In this document: in pieces, positions 1 through 7,614 of the stretch | Position numbering within the stretch: position 1 is the stretch's first letter | Layout: each line of letters opens with the position of its first letter | Assembly (NCBI GenBank): GCA_964462335.1 | Contig: CAYWYG010000010.1 | Span: 1-26,910, forward strand | DNA length: 26,910 nt | From: JAPUDQ01 sp964462335 | GTDB lineage: Bacteria; Patescibacteriota; Saccharimonadia; Saccharimonadales; Saccharimonadaceae | Direction of reading: 5' to 3' | Made by a program: the position numbers and the translations under genes | Notes under the pieces: generated by a model | Seen by the model: only the letters and a program-made list of their open reading frames with translations | What the model was told of the DNA's origin: nothing | Databases searched by the model: none

Positions 1-22
1 GGTTCATTAAACTAAAACGGAA
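1..22 (+). repeat. Left terminal inverted repeat of the IS
   Basis: This arm matches the reverse complement of 880-901 at 18 of 22 positions, beginning with the shared GGTTCA. It lies 52 bases upstream of the transposase start. Confidence 0.85.
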
Positions 23-74
23 CATCCCGTAAACTTAGAAGTGTATAGCAACTAAGTAAAGAGGAGATGTTCCT

Positions 75-890
75 ATGTCTACACTACCAAAGTTTGCCAG
101 TAACAAGAAGTGCTGGCAGATCCTTAACAATCTGGTATTTGGCGATGAGGTGTGCTGTCCGGCCTGTCGCTCTGTTATGCACGAGAACTATCGTGGCAGA
201 TATGTCTGGTGTCGGATCTGCCGCAAGAAGTACCGTGCAACGGCCTACCGTAGTTCATGGCTTTATGGTATGAAGCTAACTCCACGACAACTCTTTATCC
301 TCCTGTACTGCTGGCAGACAAAGCGCTACACGGAAACAGCGTACCTACTGGCAGGAGTGAGTTATACCACCGTCCATCGCTGGTTTGCTCGGTTCCGGAC
401 ACAGCTTGTTGGTAGTGATGAGGCAACGATCGTGCTCGAAGGAGTTATTCAGGTGGACGAAAGCTACTTTGGCAAGCGGCGATACAAGCAAGCTCAACGT
501 ATTGTGGTGGGAGCCAAAGACCCGACATCGGGCAAGACGGCACTTCGTATCACGGACAGTCGTGACCAACAACCGCTTGAGCAGTTTGTCCAGGACTTTA
601 TTGCACCCGGTAGTCTTGTTGTCAGTGACAAGTGGTGGGCATACGAGGAGCTACCACTCCTCGGCTACGGCCATGAGTCCTGGAACCATAGTAGAGGACA
701 GTTTGCTGGTACAAACCAAGGGGAGAACGTCTGGAGTATTAGTAAACGCCATGCACGGAAGCTATTTGGCGGACGGATACTAACGGCAGAGCTCAGTGAG
801 TTGTGTCGTGAATGGATGGCCAGAGCAAACCAGCCAAGCTTGTTTTACAGCCCGATAGAGTTTCTACGATTTACGCTTATTCCATGTTAG
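75..890 (+). CDS. IS1595 family transposase (ISXO2-like DDE domain)
   Basis: This 271-residue protein catalyses transposition of the surrounding element. An N-terminal zinc ribbon is visible (CPAC at 28-31 and CRIC at 46-49), followed by a helix-turn-helix-like part around 70-105 (LAGVSYTTVHRWF). The ISXO2-like catalytic domain follows: first Asp at 128 in VDESYFGKRR, second Asp at 185 in SDKWWAY, and the acidic third residue at Glu217 in TNQGENVWS, all in the order and context of the family. The start is set by a good ribosome binding site, GAGGAG, 8 bases before the ATG, which is unusual in this window where most genes lack one. The stop codon lies inside the right terminal repeat, typical of a compact IS. 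It appears full length and undamaged. Confidence 0.93.
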   Translation: MSTLPKFASNKKCWQILNNLVFGDEVCCPACRSVMHENYRGRYVWCRICRKKYRATAYRSSWLYGMKLTPRQLFILLYCWQTKRYTETAYLLAGVSYTTVHRWFARFRTQLVGSDEATIVLEGVIQVDESYFGKRRYKQAQRIVVGAKDPTSGKTALRITDSRDQQPLEQFVQDFIAPGSLVVSDKWWAYEELPLLGYGHESWNHSRGQFAGTNQGENVWSISKRHARKLFGGRILTAELSELCREWMARANQPSLFYSPIEFLRFTLIPC

Positions 891-901
891 TTGACTGAAC
901 C
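880..901 (-). repeat. Right terminal inverted repeat of the IS
   Basis: This is the partner of the repeat at 1-22. It includes the transposase stop codon and ends with GAACC. Confidence 0.85.
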
Positions 902-952
902 TGATCATGCTAATGCTTGCATGTGCTACATGTGCTTGCTTTGATAGGTATC

Positions 953-1345
953 ATGACCGAGAGAGAAGTACTCATTGATGGGCCACTACATTGCACTGCC
1001 GAGTTGCTGGCCGCAGACATCGCCGAGCAATACGGGCTTGATGTAGAGTTAGCCGCCATTGGGGTCGCATGGGCAATTGATTGGCATGCCGTGCTACAGC
1101 ACGCGATTGCGGACGGGACGCCTCTTAGCCGTGAACTCGTCGCCATATGCCGCGACGCGAGCGCAGAGGGGCTGCCTATCCCACAAGACGAAACCGAAGG
1201 ACGCCCGATGTTCCGTGCACGATGCGCGGCACAATCATTAGAGTGCGGCTCGAATACGACCCGAGGTTTTGTCGTGCTATTAGGCCGCTCGGTCTCAATG
1301 ACACATTTTTGTGGTGGTTGTAATTCGTACATAGCCGACAAGTAA
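953..1345 (+). CDS. Hypothetical protein, 130 residues
   Basis: I do not recognise a family. The predicted protein begins MTEREVLIDG and has an acidic, Ala/Leu-rich helical body, then a Cys-containing end with CGGC near residues 122-125, which could bind metal as a single CxxC. An in-frame ATG exists further upstream at 917, but the 953 start gives a more protein-like N-terminus; there is no clear ribosome binding site for either. Support for a real gene comes from its composition and from a strong GC-rich hairpin beginning 6 bases after the stop codon. It sits directly beside the insertion sequence, so it may belong to an acquired or disrupted region. The opposite strand also stays open here but gives a Ser-rich sequence typical of an antisense shadow. 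Confidence 0.5.
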   Translation: MTEREVLIDGPLHCTAELLAADIAEQYGLDVELAAIGVAWAIDWHAVLQHAIADGTPLSRELVAICRDASAEGLPIPQDETEGRPMFRARCAAQSLECGSNTTRGFVVLLGRSVSMTHFCGGCNSYIADK

Positions 1346-1350
1346 CAACG

Positions 1351-1384
1351 GACGGGGCGAGCGATTATGCGCCCGCTTCCCGTC
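1351..1384. terminator. GC-rich hairpin after the 953-1345 gene, no T tract
   Basis: GACGGG pairs with CCCGTC, then after a 2-base bulge GCG-A-GCG pairs with CGC-C-CGC, closing on the loop ATTATG. It starts 6 bases past the stop codon of the gene to the left. No run of T follows on either strand, so it is a terminator-like or 3'-end stabilising hairpin rather than a classical intrinsic terminator. Confidence 0.5.
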
Positions 1385-2146
1385 CTGATGTGCTACGGAT
1401 AGCTAGAGGGAGAGGGGTGGTGCATCATGTCGGGCGGTACCACCAAACATGTGGGCATATTTCTCTAGCTTCCGCACACGGACGATCTCTACTCGAGTCG
1501 ACCAGCACACAAGGCGCCACGAGGCGTAGCAACTCGCCTTCGTCGCACCACCGAGGTTCCTTAGCACTTCTTCGAATCTCGCCGCACAGGCTATCACCTG
1601 CATCTGAGAACACCGATGGTCGTATATAGCCGACTCCTCCATCGGTAAGCGTCGAGACCGTGCCGTGCACCGCGTGCTATGAAGCCTCAGCCGTGAACGC
1701 GCCTCGCGTCATGTATGCGCCGTCCATGGTAGGTTTGCCGGCGCGATATGCCCACTCGTGACGAGCAGGGTTCTTGTGCAAGGTAGTGCGCCCTCTCCTA
1801 TACTCTTGTCTACTATAGTACCCAATACAAAACCAAATACATAGCGATCATGCTTGTAAATCTGCAGGCCTTGTGTAGAATAATATCTACCACCGCGCCC
1901 GCGGTAGGTAACGTGTCAGGTATACTTGGGCGAGACGCGTCGCCAAACTTGACCAAGTATGGTAAACGCCGGATGAGAAAGGCGACGTCCAAGCGATCCA
2001 CATCGCGCGGTACTCATCCACGAGAAACAACTCGAGAAAGGGTGGATGGCTTCCCACGCATCTACCGAGGTCAATAAAGGAAGATGCCACAGTCCCCGAA
2101 ATGAGCGCGCAAGCGCACAACGACCGACCGGTAGATCCTGACACTT
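1385..2146. other. Gene-poor stretch, no confident gene
   Basis: Several short open frames exist on both strands, none convincing. The best are on the minus strand: 1403-1642 (79 codons, beginning MEESAIYDHRC) and an overlapping one at 1425-1670. The first would converge on the 1351-1384 hairpin, which fits a small gene, but I see no promoter or ribosome binding site. A 7-bp inverted repeat, CCGATGG and CCATCGG, spans about 1613-1642. I compared the stretch by eye with RNase P, tmRNA and SRP RNA signatures and found none. It may be decayed sequence next to the IS, or hold an unrecognised RNA. Confidence 0.4.
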
Positions 2147-2201
2147 GCGGGCTGGCGGACGTCGATACTCATAACTATCTTCGTCCGCCAGCTCCGCCCG
2201 C
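2147..2201. terminator. Long GC-rich hairpin upstream of the SPFH gene
   Basis: CTGGCGGACG (2152-2161) pairs perfectly over 10 bp with CGTCCGCCAG (2182-2191) across a 20-base loop. A further GCGGG/CCCGC pairing forms outside a 5-base bulge. The sequence after it turns T-rich only about 30 bases later (TATTTTTATTT near 2231-2241). It probably ends a transcript from the gene-poor stretch to its left, or is part of a structured RNA; it insulates the SPFH promoter at 2275. Confidence 0.45.
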
Positions 2202-2305
2202 TCACTACATGACTTGTATGCCCATTGGGGCTATTTTTATTTCAGGCACACATACTGACCACAGTAAATCTCATGTATACTAAGACTATATAAAAGGAGA
2301 AGACT

Positions 2306-3085
2306 ATGGCACAAAGTAGGGTAGTGATCGATCCAACAAATGGGACATATAAAAAATGGATGATCCCTCTAGGGGTACTTGTCCTTATACTCGTCGGGCT
2401 GATGAGTGCAATTCGTACTATCGACACCGGTAAAGTTGGGGTCGTCGCTCAGTATGGTCATGTCACAGGCCGTGAACTCGGGGAGGGACTATCGCTCGTG
2501 CTGCCATACGGTATCAATGACGTCGCCATCTATGACGTCAAAGTCCAAAAAGAAGTCGCCGACACGCAAGCCGCCACCAAAGACCTCCAAGACGTCACTG
2601 CCGAGGTCGTACTCAACTACCACCTCAACCGAGGTGAAGTGAGCAAAGTACACCAGACCGTCGGCGAACTCTACAAAGACAAAGTCGTCTCACCAGCACT
2701 GAGCGAGACATTTAAAGGCGCCAGTGCCAAGTACAACGCTGCCGAGCTCATCACTGAGCGTGCCTCACTCAAAAAAGACGTCTACGATCAACTCCGCGAA
2801 CGGCTCGGCAAGTACGGCGTGATCGTCGACGATGTCAGTATCACCAATTTCAAATTCTCAGACAGCTTTGCCAAGGCGATCGAGGACAAACAGGTGGCGC
2901 AGCAAAATGCCGAACGCGCCAAATTCAACCTCGAAGCTGCCCAAACCGACGCACAAGCCCAAGCTGCCCAAGCACAAACCCTCAGCGACAACTACCTCCG
3001 CAAACTCGCCATCGACAAATGGGATGGTAAAATGCCGAGCACTGTCGCAGGTGATGGCACCGTCTTTAGTATCCCCACGCGGTAA
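2306..3085 (+). CDS. SPFH/Band 7 (prohibitin-like) membrane protein
   Basis: This 259-residue protein has a single transmembrane segment at about 19-37, then a Band 7 domain (about 40-195) with typical prohibitin features: TGKVGVVAQYG, GLSLVLPYG, a VTAEVVLNYHL strand and a VIVDDVSITNFKFSDSFAKAIEDKQVA junction. The rest is an Ala/Gln-rich coiled coil (about 195-232). Such proteins oligomerise at the membrane, organise lipid domains and often act with membrane proteases; no protease gene is adjacent. This gene has a leader: TATACT at 2275-2280 and a clear AAAGGAG 9 bases before the ATG. Lysine is written AAA in 18 of 21 cases, a useful baseline for the window. The CobO-type gene follows after 7 bases, so the two are probably co-transcribed. 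Confidence 0.9.
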   Translation: MAQSRVVIDPTNGTYKKWMIPLGVLVLILVGLMSAIRTIDTGKVGVVAQYGHVTGRELGEGLSLVLPYGINDVAIYDVKVQKEVADTQAATKDLQDVTAEVVLNYHLNRGEVSKVHQTVGELYKDKVVSPALSETFKGASAKYNAAELITERASLKKDVYDQLRERLGKYGVIVDDVSITNFKFSDSFAKAIEDKQVAQQNAERAKFNLEAAQTDAQAQAAQAQTLSDNYLRKLAIDKWDGKMPSTVAGDGTVFSIPTR

Positions 3086-3092
3086 GGCAAGT

Positions 3093-3659
3093 ATGGCATT
3101 TGAGAATTTCCAGACAAAAGACAGCGTCACCGTCGTATTTACCGGTGAAGGAAAAGGCAAGACCAGCGCGAGCTTGGGGCTCATGGTCCGCGCGCTCGGT
3201 GCGGGTTGGCGCGTGGCGTATGTGCAATTCATCAAGCTATGGGACGTCTCAGAGCATCATTTTATCCAAAAAATTATGCCACTTTACGAGGATCAGCTCG
3301 ATTTTTACAAGGGTGGTTTGGGATTTTTCGAAGCAGGTGAGATGAGCTCGGACGCGACCGCTCGTGAGCACATACAGTTTGCCCGCAAGACCTACGACTT
3401 TGCACTACAGTGCGCCAAAAGTGGCGATTACCAGCTCGTCATCTGTGACGAGATCAACAATGCCGTACATGATGGGCTCCTGCGTGATAGCGACCTCAAA
3501 AAACTTATCAAATCACGTAGTCCCAAAACCAGTCTCTGCCTCACTGGCCGCGGCTTCCCAGAATTCCTCCTCGACCACGTCGACATCGCCACCGACATGA
3601 CCAAACTCCGTCACCACTACGATGACAAATTCCTTGCGAACAAGGGGATAGATTTTTAA
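3093..3659 (+). CDS. cobO: CobO/BtuR-type corrinoid adenosyltransferase
   Basis: This 188-residue protein resembles cob(I)yrinic acid a,c-diamide adenosyltransferase, which transfers the 5'-deoxyadenosyl group of ATP to cob(I)alamin. The family P-loop GEGKGKTS lies at 18-25, followed by a typical LGLMVRALGAGWRVAYVQFIK stretch, LVICDEINNA (Walker B-like) and LCLTGRGFP, all in family order. Length is normal. The frame stays open far upstream through the SPFH gene; the ATG at 3093 is chosen because the P-loop then sits at the usual distance and it follows the SPFH stop by 7 bases. No other cobalamin gene is in view, so it would serve salvaged corrinoid, perhaps for a B12-dependent enzyme elsewhere (inference). 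Confidence 0.88.
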   Translation: MAFENFQTKDSVTVVFTGEGKGKTSASLGLMVRALGAGWRVAYVQFIKLWDVSEHHFIQKIMPLYEDQLDFYKGGLGFFEAGEMSSDATAREHIQFARKTYDFALQCAKSGDYQLVICDEINNAVHDGLLRDSDLKKLIKSRSPKTSLCLTGRGFPEFLLDHVDIATDMTKLRHHYDDKFLANKGIDF

Positions 3660-3666
3660 TCTTATT

Positions 3667-3714
3667 TGCATAAGCGTGATGATCTGCGCTACACTTTTAA
3701 TTATCGCTTATGCA
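3667..3714 (+). promoter_or_regulatory. Promoter of the GH-like gene framed by a 10-bp inverted repeat
   Basis: TTGCAT (3666-3671), an 18-base spacer and TACACT (3690-3695) form a sigma70-type promoter. A perfect 10-bp inverted repeat, TGCATAAGCG at 3667-3676 and CGCTTATGCA at 3705-3714, overlaps the -35 box on one side and the ATG on the other. It could be an operator pair, or a hairpin that hides the start codon if transcription began upstream. Confidence 0.45.
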
Positions 3715-4786
3715 TACCCAGAAACCGTCGCGTCAGCATCGTCGATCTTTGCTAGCTTGGTCACGTCTCAAGCATCATGTTGCCAAGCATAAATTTATTA
3801 GCATTTTCGTCGCCATCATCGCCATATTATCACTATGGTACTGTAGTGATTGGTTGTCGTTTGTTCTGACACTATCACGTGAGAATTATACTTTTGGTGC
3901 AAGTTTTTCACCAAAGCAAGCCGAAGATTTTGGGCTTGACTGGAAAGCAAACTATACAGCGCTACTAGATGATCTCGGCATACGGCATTTTCGGCTCATG
4001 AGCTATTGGAATCGATATGAATCCCAACGAGGTATTTACAATTTTGGCGACTTGGACTGGCAAATGAATGAGGCCGCGAAGCGAGGTGCAAAAGTATCAC
4101 TCGCCATCGGAGTACGACAACCGCGCTGGCCCGAATGTCACGAACCTAGCTGGGCTAGTAAGCTATCGGGTAATGACTGGAAAAACGCCCTGTATGGCTA
4201 CAATGCAACTGTTATCAATCGGTATCAACATCACCCTGCACTCGAAAGTTTCCAGCTTGAAAACGAAGCTGAGACATGGTGGTTTGGTACATGCGGCATA
4301 CCTGATATCCCACGACTTAGCGAGGAATTTGATAAGGCAAAACAACTAACAGATAAACCCATCTGGATGAGCCTAAGCGACCAATACGGGCTACCCCTCA
4401 CTCCTCCTCATCCGGATGCGTATGGCTACTCAGTCTACACACTGACATACAATAATGTCATACCTGGGACGTATTTTCCGACATCGCCCCCCATCTGGTA
4501 TCATCGACTCCGTGGAGCAATTATTACAACATTTTCTGGTAAGCCTCTATTTGTGCATGAGCTACAGCTTGAACCATGGGGCCCACGCGAGATTAAACTG
4601 CTTTCACTCGATGAGCAGAACATTACAATGAGTACAGATAGAATCCGCTACAATATCCAATTTGCGCGTAAAATCGGCTTTCAGCAGATTGACACATGGG
4701 GAAGCGAGTGGTGGTATTGGCGCAAAGTCCATGGAGATGACAGCATATGGCAGGCTGTCAAATCAGAAATTAACGCATCGCGTTAG
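3710..4786 (+). CDS. Membrane-anchored glycoside hydrolase-like TIM-barrel protein
   Basis: This 358-residue protein starts with a basic cytosolic stretch and one membrane segment (about 29-52), putting the rest outside. The outer part looks like a clan GH-A (beta/alpha)8 hydrolase: FGASFSPKQAEDFGLDW, GIRHFRLMSYWNRYESQRGIYNF (the entry seen in GH5/GH39/GH42-like proteins), QLENEAETWW with Asn185-Glu186 as probable acid/base, and FVHELQLEPWG near the end with Glu284 or Glu288 as possible nucleophile. The substrate cannot be told. It converges on the glycosyltransferase gene, and the two stop codons overlap within 4 bases (TTAG), leaving no room for a terminator. A catalytically inactive carbohydrate-binding role cannot be excluded. 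Confidence 0.75.
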   Translation: MHTQKPSRQHRRSLLAWSRLKHHVAKHKFISIFVAIIAILSLWYCSDWLSFVLTLSRENYTFGASFSPKQAEDFGLDWKANYTALLDDLGIRHFRLMSYWNRYESQRGIYNFGDLDWQMNEAAKRGAKVSLAIGVRQPRWPECHEPSWASKLSGNDWKNALYGYNATVINRYQHHPALESFQLENEAETWWFGTCGIPDIPRLSEEFDKAKQLTDKPIWMSLSDQYGLPLTPPHPDAYGYSVYTLTYNNVIPGTYFPTSPPIWYHRLRGAIITTFSGKPLFVHELQLEPWGPREIKLLSLDEQNITMSTDRIRYNIQFARKIGFQQIDTWGSEWWYWRKVHGDDSIWQAVKSEINASR

Positions 4787-5664
4787 ATAACGATCTCATC
4801 ATCGGCATCGTCACCCTGGTGACTCTTGATGAGCTGTCGAAATTTTGCAAATGTGAACTTCTGTTCATCTCCGTCATAGGTAAAACGAACGAACTTGAGA
4901 GGAAAGTACGTAGTAAGATAGATAAATATCGGTATACGTGCCGACGCACTTTTTATGCCGTGGTGTTTGTAAGTGTTTTCAAAGCGCATAACATACCGAT
5001 AGAAATCTTTTGGAGAATCTTCAAGCCGACGCGCCGACATGCCGCCGATCATATCGGGTAGATACGCAACATTGTAGCCGGCGCGAAAGAGATGAAGCGC
5101 AATGTCTATATCCTCGTGCATTGATGCATCTGTTTGACACAATGATGAGACCACCTTGTCCCATACACTTTTGCGGACTGCCATGTTGCTCCCAAATAAG
5201 AAACGGTGTGAGACAGCGAGCTTGTCCAGTGTTGAGCGAATATGATTATCTGCACGAAATCCTACATTTTTTGCGGGCATGTCGTTGTAGACGACAGGGC
5301 CAGAAGCGGCAGCTACATCTGGGTCGGCAAAAGCTCTTTGTACCGCCGCTACCCAGCCATGATCAAGCGTTGAATCAGCATCAATCCTCCCGATCACTTC
5401 ACTACGAGCGTGAGCGATGCCATAATCACGCGTCGGCACTAATCCTTGCTGAGCCGATTGATGCAATAGGCGAATCGGCGCGTCTGGGTGCGAGGCGTGA
5501 AATGCATCGACTTTTTCAACCGTTGTATCAGTTGACATATTATTGACAACAATAATCTCTTCGGGCATGACAGACTGATCGAGTATACTTGCTAGGCATT
5601 TTTCGATTGTCGCAGATTCATTGTAAGCAGGAATAACGATCGATACAGTCGGCAATTTTGTCAT
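4783..5664 (-). CDS. Family 2 glycosyltransferase
   Basis: The 293-residue protein has the GT-A fold markers of GT2: VSIVIPAYNE at the N-terminus, EIIVVNNMSTD, GRIDADSTLDHGW (the metal-binding DxD-type motif) and LFGSNMAVRKSVW with MHEDIDIALHLF in the acceptor half. It would transfer a sugar from a nucleotide donor to an envelope lipid or glycan. No transmembrane segments are obvious apart from a short hydrophobic patch near IPIFIYLTTYF. Two ATGs are possible; a TATACT at 5673-5678 ends only 2 bases before the first (5670) and 8 bases before the second (5664), so the second is preferred as a leaderless start. TTGGAT lies 17 bases upstream of the TATACT. The 3' end overlaps the hydrolase gene by 4 bases. 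Confidence 0.9.
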   Translation of the reverse strand: MTKLPTVSIVIPAYNESATIEKCLASILDQSVMPEEIIVVNNMSTDTTVEKVDAFHASHPDAPIRLLHQSAQQGLVPTRDYGIAHARSEVIGRIDADSTLDHGWVAAVQRAFADPDVAAASGPVVYNDMPAKNVGFRADNHIRSTLDKLAVSHRFLFGSNMAVRKSVWDKVVSSLCQTDASMHEDIDIALHLFRAGYNVAYLPDMIGGMSARRLEDSPKDFYRYVMRFENTYKHHGIKSASARIPIFIYLTTYFPLKFVRFTYDGDEQKFTFAKFRQLIKSHQGDDADDEIVI

Positions 5665-5719
5665 TGACATCTAGTATAGCGCGCTGTGTGCAGTTATCCA
5701 AATATTAGGGGCGAGCTAC

Positions 5720-6856
5720 TCACTTCTCTAGATATGATAAAATATGTCGCGCAACTGCTTCACGCGGATCAGCAAGAGCAGCCGCACGATAAGAAGATTC
5801 TGTCGATCTGAGGAGGGAGTCTGTCCGTTCTGGATCATTTAGAAATACTGCGACGTCACGTGGGTGCTGCAAGTCGACAGCAAAACCACTGCGAACCATA
5901 TAGGAAACATTCTCTTCTTCCTGACCTGGGATAGTATCATAAATAATTACCGGTTTTTGTAGTGTCACAGCTTCCGATATCGTCAGCCAGCCCGCTTTTA
6001 TACAAAGGATATCAGTGGCAGTCATATACTCTGCCATCTTATCTGTATATCCAACAATTCGTAGATCAACCGTCGGCAAAGGTTCGACGCGACGCAGCGT
6101 AGTCTCAAGCGCCTCATTGCGCCCAGCAACCACTATAAGACACAGTGATCTCGTACTTGTTGCGATATGTTTCACAAGATCGATCACCTTTGATGGATTA
6201 AGCCCGAGGCCACCAGCAGTAACCATTACTACAAAACTATCTTTTGGTATCCGTAGCTTACCGCGAGCATCCTGCTGGGAGATTGTGTCATAAAACCGAT
6301 CCTTGACAGGAAATCCTAGGTATCTTACCCTGTCCGGTGCAACTCCTTTTTCTATTGCCCGTTGTCGGGTATCTGGAGTGGCGACCAAATACGACGCTGC
6401 ATGTTCGGTAAACCATCCTGAAAATGCCTTGCCTGCATCAGTCACCACGACAATGACCGGCGCAGTCCCTCGACACAGATCGATAGTCTTGACTGCGACA
6501 CCACCCAAAAACGGAAACGTCGATATGACAAGATCTGGACGAAACTGAGCATATTTTCTTCTGGCATAGCCTAAAAATATTACCGATATGATCCATTGTA
6601 GGATAGGCGCGCATGTATCACCTATCCAAAATGCGACCCTGTATACGACCCCGCCATGAGTGCCGACCGAACGAGAATACCACCTTGTAAAACCGCTGCC
6701 GAATGCAGGATGAATGTCTGTTATAACATCAAGAGTTGTGACGTTCACACGAGTCCCACCATAGCGCGCAATCAGTGTTTTCAATACGCTTGCCGTGGCT
6801 AGATGGCCACCACCCATCGGGACTGTCATGATAAGTATATTTTTTTGTGCCCTCAC
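5720..6856 (-). CDS. GT28 glycosyltransferase, MGDG synthase/UgtP-like
   Basis: This 378-residue protein resembles monogalactosyl- or processive diacylglycerol glucosyltransferases, which glycosylate diacylglycerol at the cytosolic face. Visible signs are VPMGGGHLATA near 12-22, the MGDG-synthase N-terminal part with TDIHPAFGSGFTRWYS, PDLVISTFPF, VVTDAGKAFSGWF, and the C-terminal donor-site block ILCIKAGWLTISEA followed by PGQEEENVSYM. The start codon is GTG and overlaps the stop of the upstream glycosyltransferase gene as GTGA (6853-6856), so translation is probably coupled. Together with the two GT2 genes it points to glycolipid or lipoglycan synthesis. Sugar and acceptor are not determined by the sequence. 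Confidence 0.88.
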   Translation of the reverse strand: MRAQKNILIMTVPMGGGHLATASVLKTLIARYGGTRVNVTTLDVITDIHPAFGSGFTRWYSRSVGTHGGVVYRVAFWIGDTCAPILQWIISVIFLGYARRKYAQFRPDLVISTFPFLGGVAVKTIDLCRGTAPVIVVVTDAGKAFSGWFTEHAASYLVATPDTRQRAIEKGVAPDRVRYLGFPVKDRFYDTISQQDARGKLRIPKDSFVVMVTAGGLGLNPSKVIDLVKHIATSTRSLCLIVVAGRNEALETTLRRVEPLPTVDLRIVGYTDKMAEYMTATDILCIKAGWLTISEAVTLQKPVIIYDTIPGQEEENVSYMVRSGFAVDLQHPRDVAVFLNDPERTDSLLRSTESSYRAAALADPREAVARHILSYLEK

Positions 6857-7560
6857 TGCTTGACCTTCTTTCTTTTAACGGATCGCGATGCGACTCTGGC
6901 GTCATCGATTAGGTATCGTATCATTTTGCGAGGCTTCATAGTATCACGCAATTCACATATAACCCGAGCGGACTTATCATAGACAATTTTGCCATACTGG
7001 TTCGCAACCTGAGAGACGTGTATATCTTCGTTCGTAAGGCCAGGCTTTGACTCGATAAAAGGAGCTATCTGATGCCAAAAATCTTTCCGTAGCGCCATAC
7101 GAGCTCCTATCAGCACTTTGCCTCGAAACATCATCCGATAATACGCCTGTGATAACGGCGGGATGTGGCAGGCAAACCATGGCACACGGCGATACCATTC
7201 TTTGATGATCACCTCTCCTACGACACCTTGCACATCAGGGTCACGTCGAAAATTATTGACCATCATTTCTATAAAATCAGGCAGGGCGATACAGTCAGCA
7301 TCAGTTCGTATGATGATATCGCCTTGTGCAGCGTTAAAACCAGCTGTGCGCGCATACGCGATACCTTGCCGTTTTTCAGGTATAACTCTGGCTCCAAAGC
7401 TGGCAGCAATAGCTGATGTTGCGTCCGAAGAATTATTGTCAACCACGATAATCTCATCAGGCTGATACGACTGTCGACGAAGGGCGTCGAGGCACTCCGG
7501 TAATAATATTTCTTCATTGTATGCCGGTATGACGACTGATACCGTAAAATCCCGTATCAT
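6853..7560 (-). CDS. Family 2 glycosyltransferase, short
   Basis: This 235-residue GT2 enzyme has VSVVIPAYNEE (7-17), DEIIVVDNNSSD (35-46), RQGIAYARTAGFNAA, IIRTDADC with the DxD motif at 87-89, GARMALRKDFW and a GLTNEDIHVS acceptor motif. The end is basic (RSVKRKKVKQ), which may hold it to the membrane surface. A TATACT at 7568-7573 ends 7 bases before the ATG with no ribosome binding site, indicating a leaderless start. It is the first gene of a unit with the GT28 gene, joined by a 4-base overlap. It is clearly related to the GT2 at 4783-5664 but shorter, so the two probably act on different steps. Confidence 0.9.
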   Translation of the reverse strand: MIRDFTVSVVIPAYNEEILLPECLDALRRQSYQPDEIIVVDNNSSDATSAIAASFGARVIPEKRQGIAYARTAGFNAAQGDIIIRTDADCIALPDFIEMMVNNFRRDPDVQGVVGEVIIKEWYRRVPWFACHIPPLSQAYYRMMFRGKVLIGARMALRKDFWHQIAPFIESKPGLTNEDIHVSQVANQYGKIVYDKSARVICELRDTMKPRKMIRYLIDDARVASRSVKRKKVKQ

Positions 7561-7614
7561 ATCTGCCAGTATAGTGGACTAATACCTAACATGCCAGACG
7601 GTGTGGGTGGGCAG

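Larger units (their letters stand above)
1..901 (+). mobile_element. Complete IS1595-family insertion sequence
   Basis: The element is bounded by 22-bp imperfect terminal inverted repeats, GGTTCATTAAACT... on the left and its counterpart ending ...GACTGAACC on the right, matching at 18 of 22 positions. It carries one intact transposase gene and no passenger genes. The first base of the window is the first base of the left repeat, so the left target duplication cannot be seen. The 8 bases after the right end are TGATCATG, and IS1595 elements usually make 8-bp duplications. Ends and gene are intact, so the copy may be active or recent. Confidence 0.9.

Noticed and set aside
385..783. Second open frame inside the transposase gene, possibly a frameshift partner
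   Set aside because: The transposase is intact in one frame with all catalytic motifs, and IS1595 elements use a single gene.
910..1341. Minus-strand frame of 143 codons opposite the 953-1345 gene
   Set aside because: The product is Ser/Pro/Cys-rich without domain features, as expected of an antisense shadow.
1813..2144. Overlapping small frames on both strands in the gene-poor stretch
   Set aside because: Three frames overlap in conflicting phases, without promoter, ribosome binding site or family likeness; none can be preferred.
2219..2243. Possible intrinsic terminator GCCCATTGGGGC before TATTTTTATTT
   Set aside because: The stem has only 4 pairs and the T-rich part is interrupted, so it is too weak to call.
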